DNA from: DATFVA01 sp963745945
Lineage (GTDB): Bacteria > Bacteroidota > Ignavibacteria > Ignavibacteriales > Ignavibacteriaceae
Length of the DNA stretch: 64,000 bases
Reading direction: 5' to 3'
NCBI GenBank assembly: GCA_963745945.1
Contig: CAVUZG010000005.1
Location: 1-64,000 of the forward strand
Part shown: piece after piece, positions 1 to 8,895 of the stretch
How the letters are laid out: every line of letters starts with the position of its first letter
Numbering within the stretch: the stretch's first letter is position 1
Made by a program: the position numbers and the translations under genes
Notes under the pieces: model-generated
The model's database searches: none
What the model saw: only the letters and a program-made list of their open reading frames with translations
Told to the model about the DNA's origin: nothing

Positions 1-78
1 GTCCTTTCTGTTTTTGGCTTGGTTCTTTCAATCTTTCTTTAATTTTTTACTGAGATTAGCTCAGTTAAGAATTTAAAT

Positions 79-195
<117 letters not shown>

Positions 196-205
196 TTTAA
201 TTTAT

Positions 206-236
206 AAAAACCCCGTTCATTATTGTTCGGGGTTTT
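206..236 (+). terminator. Intrinsic terminator of the rRNA operon, probably bidirectional
   Basis: A short GC stem (CCCCG at 211-215 with CGGGG at 228-232) is flanked by A5 on the left and T6 on the right. It ends the 5S transcript. The minus-strand YCII gene has its stop codon at 237-239, so the A/T flanks let the same hairpin end transcription from both sides. Confidence 0.8.
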
Positions 237-629
237 TTATTTTAAGCAGCTTCCTTTTTCTGTCCACCAGGGATGAATCTCATAAGATAATCTTCCGGCT
301 TGAATAGAGGGATCATTTTTTAGTAGTTCTCTAACCTCATCTTCAGAATCCACATCAAAGATAAAAATTCCTCTCCAGTCACCATCATCACCAAACGGAC
401 CTGCAATAGCAAGTTTACCTTCTTTTGCCATTTTTCTGATATTTTCCAGATGCCCGGCTTGAATTTTCTGAAGACTGAGTGAATCAATTTTTTCTTTATT
501 CGGACCTGCAGATAACATTACAAAATAGTACTGTTTTAATTTGAATCCTTCAGCTTCTATTTCCCTTTGAGCATAAGTCGAGATAGAAACCAAAGTTAAA
601 AAAGAAAAAATAATAGGTAGCCTCTTCAT
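237..629 (-). CDS. Secreted YCII-family protein
   Basis: 130 residues. Residues 1-20 form a signal peptide (charged MKR start, hydrophobic stretch, STYAQ cleavage region). The rest fits the YCII-like ferredoxin-fold family: a beta strand (YYFVMLSAGP), a helix with conserved H (QAGHLENIRKMAKEGK), the typical AGPFGDDGDWRGIFIF segment, and a final strand before HPWW. YCII domains are small alpha/beta domains with few known reactions, and the exported form is common in Bacteroidetes. The catalytic role is unknown. It is convergent with the 5S gene and shares its terminator. The family call is firm, the function is not. Confidence 0.8.
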   Translation of the reverse strand: MKRLPIIFSFLTLVSISTYAQREIEAEGFKLKQYYFVMLSAGPNKEKIDSLSLQKIQAGHLENIRKMAKEGKLAIAGPFGDDGDWRGIFIFDVDSEDEVRELLKNDPSIQAGRLSYEIHPWWTEKGSCLK

Positions 630-688
630 TATATCTCCAACTGATTTTTTTTTAAGAAAATTAATAAAATAAAGCAGTAAAAAAATAA

Positions 689-1612
689 TTATTTTTTATT
701 TTTGATAAGATCCGTCATAGCCTTGTTCAGTTCTGGATATTTGAATTTAAATCCATTATCCTCAAGCTTTTGAGGAACCACCCGCATACTCGCAGTTATA
801 AAATCAGCAGCTTCACCTTTTACCAGTTTCATCAAAATCTTCGGCACCTTAAAGAATACAGGACGATGCAAAACTCCTCCCAATTGATTTGCAAAATCAT
901 TCATCCTAATCGGGTACGGTGATGCTGCATTAACAGCGCCAGAGACCGACTGATTCTCAAGCAAAAATATATATGTTTGTACTATGTCATCTATATGAAT
1001 CCAGGGAAGCCATTGTTTTCCATTGCCGAGCGAAGCTCCGAGATAAAGATTAAATAAAGGCAGTAAAGTTTTTAACATTCCATCTTTAGTACTGAAAACC
1101 GGACTCGTTCTTATGCTAATTCTCCTGATTCCATGCTTTTCAACTATTGAGGCTTTATCTTCCCATTTTTTACAAACGTCGGCTAAGAAATCAACTCCGG
1201 AAGATGATTCTTCTGTTAAAATTTTATCACCGTTTTCACCATAGTAATTAACCCCTGACGCACATAGAAAAACTTTGGGTTTATTTTTGACAGAAACCAT
1301 TGCCTCTGCTAAATTTTCTGTGCTCACAGTTCGGCTTTCCATAACTATTTTCTTATAAGACGCAGTAAATCTTTTTCCGGCGATGCTGGCTCCGGCAAGA
1401 TGTACTACAGCATATGCATCTTCAAATTGATTCCTCCATTTCCCGGGATTACGAAAATCCCATTCAATATAGCTATGAGCGAAAGGAACAATCAGTTTAG
1501 CTTTTTGTATGTCCCGGGAAAAAATTGAAATTTCATAATTATTGGAAAGCGCCTCCGTCAATCTAGAACCGATTAAACCTGTGGCACCTGTTATTATGAT
1601 TTTTTTATTCAT
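689..1612 (-). CDS. TIGR01777 family NAD(P)-binding epimerase-like oxidoreductase
   Basis: 307 residues, normal length for the YfcH/TIGR01777 branch of extended short-chain dehydrogenases. It starts with the nucleotide-binding loop GATGLIGSRL (residues 8-17). VVHLAGASIAGKRF follows near residue 70, then the active-site strand with SGVNYYG near 120. The C-terminal 45 residues match the DUF1731 tail (RVVPQKLEDNGFKFKYPEL). Members are related to the plant division/SulA-like proteins, but the substrate is unknown. The gene points leftward, 60 bp upstream of the YCII gene, and the two could be co-transcribed. Confidence 0.88.
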   Translation of the reverse strand: MNKKIIITGATGLIGSRLTEALSNNYEISIFSRDIQKAKLIVPFAHSYIEWDFRNPGKWRNQFEDAYAVVHLAGASIAGKRFTASYKKIVMESRTVSTENLAEAMVSVKNKPKVFLCASGVNYYGENGDKILTEESSSGVDFLADVCKKWEDKASIVEKHGIRRISIRTSPVFSTKDGMLKTLLPLFNLYLGASLGNGKQWLPWIHIDDIVQTYIFLLENQSVSGAVNAASPYPIRMNDFANQLGGVLHRPVFFKVPKILMKLVKGEAADFITASMRVVPQKLEDNGFKFKYPELNKAMTDLIKNKK

Positions 1613-1951
1613 ATTATTTTTGATTTGTTACTACTAAAAACTGGAAATGACCGTCTATAGTTCCAGTGAACTAATATAGATGAGACGCTAATTAATTAGG
1701 AATACTTTAGGTATCCATAATAAAAGAACAGACAGAAATAATTGTCTGATTAAACATACTTAAAAAAAATTACCAGATTAATTATTTTTCTTGCACCTGC
1801 AGGAAATTAATTTTATATTAAAAATTAAGGATCAGGGATTTGAGGGTTTTTGTTTATCCCGTTTCTTAAATCCATAAAATTTAACAAAAATTAAGAAAGT
1901 AAATTTCTTACTTTTATTTATTTTGCAACCCTTTTCGGGGTGGGAGGTAAA
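1613..1951. other. Intergenic region, divergent promoters expected
   Basis: About 340 bp between the leftward oxidoreductase and the rightward decayed T9SS gene. It is very AT-rich. I see no RNA gene. The only structure is an imperfect-looking but exact 7-bp inverted repeat, TAAGAAA-GTAAA-TTTCTTA, at 1892-1910, about 40 bp before the next start. It could be an operator, but this is weak. Confidence 0.4.
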
Positions 1952-3269
1952 ATGAAAAGATTAGTAGTTGTGTCGTTTATTCTTTCCTTTACTCGGTTGT
2001 TTTCACAATCACTTTTATTGAATGAGAATTTTGACTACATTGAAGGAGAATTACCGACGGTTTCTTCGAATTGGTTAGAAGATCCAGCTGGCTCATATGT
2101 AATTAATGTAATAACCGGTAGTTTGTCTTACCTTGGATATTAATCTTCTGGCATTGGGAATAAAATTTTTATTGACGGGGGAGCTAATGGTAGATCGGGA
2201 GTTTCAACAATATTTAGTTCTCAATCTGGAGATGGCAGTAAATTGTACATATCATTTTTACTAAATGTTAAATCAAGCTCTATTTTTTCTGCTGACACAA
2301 TAGGTGAATATTTTTTTAATTTTAATCATACATCTGGTTCTCAGATCAGGGGATGTATTGTATTTAGAGCGGGTACGAATATATCTAATTTTCAATTAGG
2401 GATAGGCAAAACCACTACATCATCAAACTGGGTTTATTCTAACTTAGATTTAAATTTAAATGAAACGTACTTGCTAGTTATAGGGTATGTCTTCCAAACA
2501 GGAGATGATGATATTAAGTTATGGATCAATCCCGATTTTTCAGGCACTGAGCCTACTCCTGACATTACAAATTCCAATGGCTCAGATGCGAGTGACATAG
2601 ATGAAATTCAATTGCGACAACAGGAATTTTCCGGCGATGAAGAAATAGACGGTCTTCGAATTGCTACAGACTGGACTCTGGCTCCACTCCCCGTCGAACT
2701 TTCTTCATTCACAGCTTCCGTTAGAAATAATTCAGTTCGGCTAAACTGGCGGACTGAAACAGAAGTAATGAATTATGGTTTTGAAGTTGAACGGGCTTTG
2801 TTAGTTAACAATTCTTTTGATCAAATTCATTATGGGAAAATTGGATTTACTCCCGGAAATGGCAACAGTAACAAACCACACGAATATAAATTTTGGGATA
2901 AAAAACTGGAAACACCGGGAAGGTATTTTTACCGGCTCAAGCAAATTGATAACGACGGAAACTTTGAATATTCAGATCCTGTTGAGGTGCTTTACTCCGA
3001 TAATGCTGGTTATCGTCTAAAGCAAAATTATCCTAACCCTTTCAATCCGGTAACAAAAATAGAATATATCATTCCCGAAAAAAGTTTTGTCACGATTAAA
3101 GTTTATGATATACTAGGTAATGAAGTTAAAACTCTCGTAAGTAATAATCTAAGTGCGGGAAGCCATTCGGTTAATTTTGAACCCGGCAATCTGCCAAGCG
3201 GATTTTATATATACAGTATTACTGCAGGAAAATTTCATGGAAGTTAAAAAAATGCTCTATTTGAAATAA
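1952..3269 (+). pseudogene. Decayed T9SS-sorted secreted protein
   Basis: The start is ATG 1952, with GGGAGGT 5 bp upstream; an in-frame GTG at 1940 is less likely. A signal peptide is followed by NENFDY, typical of surface proteins of this group. Codon 64 is TAA (2141-2143), but the same frame continues with SSGIGNKIFIDGG, and the neighbouring decayed gene has GYPSSGIGN at this point, so the stop is a nonsense change. The C-terminal half has the PVELSSFTA fibronectin-like module (about 2690-2990) and the T9SS sorting domain (YPNPFNPVTKIEY). At 3236 one extra base ends the frame early at 3247. Removing it restores EVKKMLYLK and the stop at 3267-3269. Two lesions make this a pseudogene unless the sequence is wrong. 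Confidence 0.8.
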
Positions 3270-3397
3270 ATCGATGTTAAATTCGTGTTAAAACTATATG
3301 AAAGGTTTGCAGTCAAGATTAATAAAACGTAATTTCACATTACAGATTTTTGAGGAAATTCAAATACAATTATATATTTATTATTTAAGGAGCTATT

Positions 3398-4960
3398 ATG
3401 AGAAAATATGTACTTTCAATTTTGCTGTCATTTGCGTTAATCGGGATAATCAAACCGACAACGATTAATGTTGATGTAGCCAATTATGCTTTTACCCCAT
3501 CTTCTTTTGATGCTGCCGTTGGTGATACTGTGGTATGGACATTATCATCTGGCACCCACACTACAACCTCAACTTCAGTACCTGCCGGGGCAGCAAGTTG
3601 GGATTATACCTTTTCAGCAATTGGTGATACTTTTGCCTATGTAATAACTGTAGAAGGTGTATATGAGTATCATTGTTCATTTCATCCAACATTAATGATA
3701 GCTTCTTTTTCTACACCAGTTGCTCTTCCTATGTATGAAGATTTTGATTTTCCTGCAGATGATAATTTAACAATGCATGGCTGGGTTGCTCATAGTGGCG
3801 GTCGGTACAAATCCTATTACTGTAAATGATGGTGGATTGACATTTGCAGGTTACCCATCGTCCGGAATCGGTAATGCAGCATTATTGATTAGGCAATAGC
3901 GAAGATGATCACAGAATGTTAATTCTGAAAATGTTACAAACAGTCCTGTTTATATGTCTTTCATGGTTGAATGTAGAAGATAATCCGAATGGATACTTTT
4001 TACATTTTGCGCCAAACCCATAATACGTTTGAATTTAGAGCAAGAGTTTGGGTGAAAGGAACAACACCTAAACTTAGAGTTTGGTTTAAGTTACTGCTAC
4101 AGAAGTGACACAATTTCTACGACTCAAATAATTATGTTTTAGGCACAACTTATTTAGCAGTAGTAAAATATGAAGTATAGTTCCTGGTGATAGTAATGAT
4201 GAAGTAAGCTTATTTGTTTTTAGCCAGACGGTATCCATTCCCTAATACAGAACCTACTTCCCGACCCTTGGTCGCTATCGTTAACAACATACCACCAGTG
4301 CGGATATTATCCCGGGTGCAGTAAGTATTCGGAAGTATAATGCATGCGCAAAATATGATAGTGGATGGAATAAGAATCGGTACATCCTGGAGTGATGTTG
4401 TTCCTGTAGAATTAACATCATTCACTGCTAATGTAAGTTCAAATGCAGTAACTTTAAATTGGAAAACATCCACCGAAACAAATAACAAGGGATTTGAGAT
4501 TCAGAGAAAAGTAGAAGGTTCTACCTGGACAAAGATTTCGTTTGTAAATGGGAATGGAACTTCAACTAAGAGTCACGAATATTCATATGTTGATGGGAAC
4601 CTTGAATCAGGTAATTACTCTTACAGACTAAAACAGGTTGATTTTAACGGTTCGTACGAGTATTCTAATGTTGTAGAAGCAAGTATAAATGCTCCTAATA
4701 AATTTGAACTTGCTCAGAATTTCCCTAATCCTTTTAATCCTACAACTAAAATCAGTTTTTCTGTTCCTTCAAACAGCAATGTTAAACTGACCGTTTATAA
4801 TTTATTAGGACAGGAAATTACAACTCTGGTTAATGGCTTTATGAAGGCAGGATCTCATACAGTCGAATTTAATGCAACTAACATGAATAGTGGATTATAT
4901 TTCTATAAGCTTGAATCAAACGGACTTACACAAGTTAAAAAGATGATGCTTTTAAAATAA
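3398..4960 (+). pseudogene. Decayed cupredoxin-domain T9SS-sorted protein
   Basis: AAGGAG (3388-3393) precedes ATG 3398. The intact first part (to 3829) has a signal peptide and a plastocyanin-like domain with copper ligands (SGTHTT, then YHCSFHPTLM: His, Cys, His, Met). A YEDFDFP segment follows that resembles the previous gene. From about 3803 the frame is lost by extra or missing bases near 3803, 3890, 3920, 3980, 4022 and 4120. Reading across them recovers a continuous homologous domain (VNDGGLTFAGYPSSGIGN, then NVNSENVTNSPVYMSFMV, then NTFEFRARVWVKGTTPK). The tail is in frame again from about 4340: the PVELTSFTANV module and a complete T9SS sorting domain ending VKKMMLLK. At least six frame breaks mean no full protein can be made. 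Confidence 0.8.
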
Positions 4961-4985
4961 TTTATATCTACTAATTTTTATTTAT

Positions 4986-5011
4986 GCCCGGTTTAATGCC
5001 GGGCTTTTTTT
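4986..5011 (+). terminator. Intrinsic terminator after the decayed cupredoxin gene
   Basis: GCCCGG (4986-4991), a 7-nt loop, CCGGGC (4999-5004), then T7. It is a clean rho-independent terminator between the pseudogene and the sugar transferase, whose start lies only 10 bp after the T tract. Confidence 0.88.
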
Positions 5012-5021
5012 ATTCAAGGGA

Positions 5022-5645
5022 ATGTCTTACCATTTAGTCAAAAGAATTGTCGACCTGATATTGGGTGGCACCTTATTTATAATTTCGCTCCCCCTCATTT
5101 TTGTATTTTCAATTATTGCAACAATATACTTTGGAAAACGGCCGTTTGTAATTCAGGAGAGAAGCTTGAATTTAGAAAGCAAGTTTTTTAAAACTATTAA
5201 AATCAGAACGATAAAGGAAAGCAATAAATTTATTGATGAGGAAAAACTCATTAGTAATTTCCTTGATAAACATTCGTTAAAATTATTTGTCCCCTCGCTA
5301 TTTATCTTCATAAGAAAGGCAGGGTTGGACGAAATGCCTCAGTTTCTAAATGTTATTCTTGGGCAGATGAGTCTGATAGGTCCCAGACCTTTCATTAAAC
5401 AAGATTTATATAAGATGAAAAACTACTATCCCGAGTTCTATGAGCAAAGAAAGAGAATAACATCTAAACCCGGAATTTCAGGGTTATGGCAGATTTATGG
5501 AAACAGAAAAAATGGATTTAAGGAATTAACGGAAATGGACTTAAATTATGAGGAAAAGCAATCGTTGCTTCTCGATTTAAGATTAATTTTTACCACATTC
5601 TTTTTTGTTTTACTTGCCAAAAACCATGATTCAATTACAGATTAG
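5022..5645 (+). CDS. Bacterial sugar transferase (phosphoglycosyl transferase)
   Basis: 207 residues, the size of a monotopic phosphoglycosyl transferase catalytic domain without the N-terminal CoA-binding or multi-TM part. Membrane-anchoring helix at about residues 8-33 (VDLILGGTLFIISLPLIFVF). Then the family blocks: the catalytic Asp-Glu pair in RKAGLDEMPQFLNV, SLIGPRPF, and KPGISGLWQIYGN. This family moves a sugar phosphate onto undecaprenyl phosphate to start exopolysaccharide or O-antigen synthesis. It stands alone here: no flippase, polymerase or cluster of sugar genes is next to it. AAGGGA lies just before ATG 5022. The sugar substrate cannot be read from the sequence. Confidence 0.88.
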   Translation: MSYHLVKRIVDLILGGTLFIISLPLIFVFSIIATIYFGKRPFVIQERSLNLESKFFKTIKIRTIKESNKFIDEEKLISNFLDKHSLKLFVPSLFIFIRKAGLDEMPQFLNVILGQMSLIGPRPFIKQDLYKMKNYYPEFYEQRKRITSKPGISGLWQIYGNRKNGFKELTEMDLNYEEKQSLLLDLRLIFTTFFFVLLAKNHDSITD

Positions 5646-5718
5646 GAACAAAGATTTTTAACTTGAATAATCAGTCCATAATTGTATAAATTGACTCATT
5701 ACATATAGAAATTAATTT

Positions 5719-5874
5719 ATGTTTGGATTTGTCAAATCGGATAAGACGCATATTTATTTAGGCGGTGAAATATTCAAAGTTAAACAGAAAAAAAAGAGGA
5801 TTATTCTTGCAATATTTGCCATAATTGGTTTTGTTCTGCTCAACCTTATCTTATATTCTCTTACAAACGTTTAA
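5719..5874 (+). CDS. Small single-pass membrane protein (51 aa)
   Basis: ATG 5719 to TAA 5874 encodes 51 residues: a polar N-terminus (MFGFVKSDKTHIYLGGEIF), a basic patch (KVKQKKKR) and a strong hydrophobic helix (IILAIFAIIGFVLLNLILYS). The basic patch before the helix predicts a cytoplasmic N-terminus by the positive-inside rule. It lies between the sugar transferase and miaB on the same strand. I do not recognise a family. No strong Shine-Dalgarno is visible. The coherent topology makes it a plausible real gene, but evidence is limited. Confidence 0.45.
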   Translation: MFGFVKSDKTHIYLGGEIFKVKQKKKRIILAIFAIIGFVLLNLILYSLTNV

Positions 5875-5952
5875 GCATCACATCCATTGAATTGAGTATA
5901 TATTGAACTCCTGCCTCTTTAATCTTATATTTCTTGTTAATTATTTAGTGAA

Positions 5953-7305
5953 ATGATGAAAAAAACTAATGTTTATATAGAAACCTATGGCTGCCAGATG
6001 AATTTGGCTGATACTGAAATAGTTATGGGAATTTTAAAGGATTGTGGTTACGAGATAACGAAGTCAACCGAAGACGCAGATGTTGTCCTGTTAAATACCT
6101 GTAGTATAAGGGAAAACGCTGAACAAAGAATCTACGGACGTTTGGGTAATTTTAAAACCATAAAAAACTCTAAACCGGATCTGGTTGTGGGTATTTTAGG
6201 GTGCATGGCTGAAAGATTACGCAAAGATTTGATTGAAGAAAAAAAAATTGTAGATCTAATTGTTGGTCCGGATGAGTACAGACGCATTCCTGAGCTAATC
6301 GATGTTGCTTTTCATGGTGATAAAGGAATAGGAGTAAGATTATCTAAAACTGAAACTTATGATGATATTATTCCATATCGTGAAGATGGGTTGCAGGCAT
6401 GGATTTCTGTTATGCGTGGCTGTGATAAATTCTGCACTTTTTGTGTTGTTCCTTTCACAAGAGGAAGAGAAAGAAGCAAACCTTTATTATCTGTTGTAAA
6501 TGAAATCGAAAAATTATCTCAAAGAGGATTTAAAGAAGTTACGTTACTCGGACAGAATGTAAACTCCTATCTCGATGGTACTAATGATTTTGCCGATCTT
6601 CTTGCAGCTTCAGCTGCAGTTGATAGAACTATAAGAATAAGGTTCACAACGTCTCATCCCCAGGATTTATCTGATAAACTTCTTTATACGGTTGCTGAAC
6701 ATCCGAATCTCTGCAATTATATTCATTTACCGGTTCAATCGGGATCGAACAGGATCCTTGAATTAATGAATAGAACTTACACAATTGAGCATTATCTTTC
6801 ATTAATTGAAAAAGCAAAAAAGATTATTCCCGGGGTAAGTTTCTCTACTGATATTATTTCCGGATTTCCCACGGAAACCTGGGAAGACCATTTGATGACG
6901 CTTGAAATTATGAAAACGGTAAAGTATGACGGCGCTTACATGTTCAAATATTCCCCGCGTGAAGGAACAAAAGCTTATAAAATGAATAACGATGTTGCTG
7001 AGGAAGTTAAAACAAAACGACTTCAGGAAATCATAAAGGTTCAGCAGCAAATCAGTTTGGAAATTAACCAGCAATTATTAGGAAAAGAAGTAGTCGTTTT
7101 GGTTGAGGGACTAAGCCGTAAGTCTGATCAATTTCTTGCGGGAAGAACTGATTCAAACAAGGTTTTAATAATTCCTTTTAATGAAAAAATAAAAGAAGGA
7201 ACTTATATAAAAGCCAGGATTACCAGGGTTACCCACGCTACACTTTTTGGTGAATTCTCAGAGTTTCAAAACTCTGTTAATGAAGACCTTGGGATGACCG
7301 GGTAG
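5953..7305 (+). CDS. miaB: tRNA-2-methylthio-N6-dimethylallyladenosine synthase MiaB
   Basis: 450 residues, the normal MiaB length. The N-terminal UPF0004 domain has its three cluster cysteines in TYGCQMN, NTCSIRE and LGCMAER. The radical SAM domain has CDKFCTFC (CxxxCxxC) in a RGC context, and a C-terminal TRAM domain covers about residues 375-440. The MiaB-specific features (GCQMN, the NTCSIRENA motif) separate it from RimO, which is also in this window at 18.3-19.6 kb. The enzyme adds a methylthio group to i6A37 of tRNAs that read UNN codons. ATG 5953 and ATG 5956 are both possible starts. Confidence 0.96.
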   Translation: MMKKTNVYIETYGCQMNLADTEIVMGILKDCGYEITKSTEDADVVLLNTCSIRENAEQRIYGRLGNFKTIKNSKPDLVVGILGCMAERLRKDLIEEKKIVDLIVGPDEYRRIPELIDVAFHGDKGIGVRLSKTETYDDIIPYREDGLQAWISVMRGCDKFCTFCVVPFTRGRERSKPLLSVVNEIEKLSQRGFKEVTLLGQNVNSYLDGTNDFADLLAASAAVDRTIRIRFTTSHPQDLSDKLLYTVAEHPNLCNYIHLPVQSGSNRILELMNRTYTIEHYLSLIEKAKKIIPGVSFSTDIISGFPTETWEDHLMTLEIMKTVKYDGAYMFKYSPREGTKAYKMNNDVAEEVKTKRLQEIIKVQQQISLEINQQLLGKEVVVLVEGLSRKSDQFLAGRTDSNKVLIIPFNEKIKEGTYIKARITRVTHATLFGEFSEFQNSVNEDLGMTG

Positions 7306-7346
7306 TGTTAATAACCACAGAAATTCTTTATTAGGAATTTAATCTA

Positions 7347-8048
7347 ATGAAATTCCCCCAAGCTAAAATTATCTTTTTAATTTTTGTTTCTTTTATAACC
7401 ATTTCTTTAAAAGCGCAGGAAAAAGATATTATTAGCTATCTTAAGCTAATTGAAGGTGGACAGAAAGATTCGGTTCTAAAATTACTTCCCGATTTAAAAA
7501 AAAATTTTCCAAACGATCCATCAGTAATATTTCTTGAAGGTGTATTAACTGAAAACGGTCAGGAAGCTATTCCGATTTTCAGCAGAATAATTGATGATTT
7601 TCCTAAAAGTAAATATGCGGATGCTTCCATATATAGATTATACTCTTATTACTACGCACTTGGTTTATATAATACAGCCGCGACGTTGTTAAAAAAACTT
7701 AAAAAAGAATATCCTGCTTCACCGTATATAAAGATTGCTGAAAGAGAAATACCGTCAGAAAATGAACCGGCATCAACGGAACAAAAAACATCTTCTACTG
7801 AAAATACGGCTGATTATAAATTTACAATTCAGGCAGGTGCATTCAGCAATGATTCAAATGCTGATGCGTTAAAAAAATCGTTTGAAAATGCAGGATACTT
7901 TTCATATATAAAAAATAAGTCAGTTGGCGGCAGCGAATTCAGAGTGGTATATGTTGGAAAATTTGCAAATAATGAGGAAGCTCAGAATTTTCTTCAGGTT
8001 CTGAATGATGAATTTAAACTTAACGGACGGATTGTTCCAATAAATTAG
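7347..8048 (+). CDS. Secreted TPR and SPOR domain protein
   Basis: 233 residues. A signal peptide (residues 1-22, ending SLKAQ) is followed by two to three TPR-like helical repeats (about 25-130). A low-complexity Ser/Thr/Glu linker (about 132-155) follows, then a SPOR domain (about 156-232: FTIQAGAFSNDSNADALKKS, then FRVVYVGKF and AQNFLQVL). SPOR domains bind peptidoglycan with bare glycan strands and often place division proteins at the septum. Export to the periplasm fits. It follows miaB by 41 bp and precedes the metallo-hydrolase by 9 bp, so it is probably in one operon with them. Confidence 0.85.
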   Translation: MKFPQAKIIFLIFVSFITISLKAQEKDIISYLKLIEGGQKDSVLKLLPDLKKNFPNDPSVIFLEGVLTENGQEAIPIFSRIIDDFPKSKYADASIYRLYSYYYALGLYNTAATLLKKLKKEYPASPYIKIAEREIPSENEPASTEQKTSSTENTADYKFTIQAGAFSNDSNADALKKSFENAGYFSYIKNKSVGGSEFRVVYVGKFANNEEAQNFLQVLNDEFKLNGRIVPIN

Positions 8049-8057
8049 AAAAAAAAA

Positions 8058-8813
8058 TTGAATATCAGATTTATCGGAACGGGATCCGGAAAAACTTCCT
8101 TAAACAGGTATCATTCCTCTATAATGATTTCAGATTCGGATTACAATTTATTAGTTGATGCCGGTGATGCGGTTTCCCGTGCAATTCTTTCTCAAAGAGT
8201 CTCATTTAATTCAATTAATGGCATTCTTTTCACTCATCTTCATCCCGATCATTTTAGCGGATTTGCTTCCTTAATAGCTCAAATGAAAATGAACTATAGA
8301 GTGGAAACTCTTTCTATATTTGTACATCATACACTAATACAATCGTTAAAAGATTTCTTAAAATCATCATATATTTTTATGGAGAGAATTGGTTTCCCGA
8401 TTGATTTTATAGGATTTGATTTTAAGGAAGAAGTTCTAGTTTCCGGAGGTTTTACTTTTCGTTCAATGCAGAATGCACATCTTAAGGAATATGAGAAGTA
8501 TGATTCTTCAATGAGTTTTGCCTCGGGAAGTTTTTTATTTAAATCAAATAACAAAAGCATTTACTATTCAGGCGATATCGGTTCCTCGGATGATCTTTTT
8601 CTCTTCAGCTCAGAGAAAATTGATATATTTATTACCGAAGTAACACATACCAGATTTGAGGAAATACTCATAGTTTCAGAACAGCTTAACCCAGGAAGAA
8701 TATTGTTGACACATCTGAATGATGAAGAAATTTTAAAATTACAATCTGGTATAAAATCTTCCGGAAATAATAATATTGAAATTGTAGAAGATGGCTCCCT
8801 GTTTAGCATTTAA
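8058..8813 (+). CDS. MBL-fold metallo-hydrolase (RNase Z/arylsulfatase-like)
   Basis: 251 residues starting at TTG 8058, which puts MNIRFIGTGSG at the first beta strand as in family members; no ATG fits and no clear Shine-Dalgarno is seen. The metal site is visible: HLHPDH near residue 56 (HxHxDH), later histidine NAHL, aspartate in YYSGDIG, and terminal histidine in THLND. The overall pattern resembles RNase Z and its arylsulfatase-like relatives. It lacks an obvious extended exosite arm of the tRNA 3' processing enzyme, so tRNA processing is unproven. Only 9 bp separate it from the SPOR gene. Confidence 0.82.
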   Translation: MNIRFIGTGSGKTSLNRYHSSIMISDSDYNLLVDAGDAVSRAILSQRVSFNSINGILFTHLHPDHFSGFASLIAQMKMNYRVETLSIFVHHTLIQSLKDFLKSSYIFMERIGFPIDFIGFDFKEEVLVSGGFTFRSMQNAHLKEYEKYDSSMSFASGSFLFKSNNKSIYYSGDIGSSDDLFLFSSEKIDIFITEVTHTRFEEILIVSEQLNPGRILLTHLNDEEILKLQSGIKSSGNNNIEIVEDGSLFSI

Positions 8814-8895
8814 ATTTACAGTTGTGTCATTATTCTTTAATAAAGTGGTAAAAAGTAATATATTTATTGACTAATTATAGGTTCTTTAGTTTGAA

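Noticed and set aside
1..78. 3' end of 23S rRNA or a tRNA before the 5S gene
   Set aside because: I found neither conserved 23S end sequence nor a T-loop or acceptor pairing; it looks like plain spacer.
4210..4488. 92-residue minus-strand frame inside the decayed cupredoxin gene
   Set aside because: It lies opposite to a region that clearly encodes the PVELTSFTA module on the plus strand.
8327..8809. Two minus-strand open frames opposite the metallo-hydrolase
   Set aside because: They are antisense to an intact gene with all its metal ligands and show no recognisable domain.
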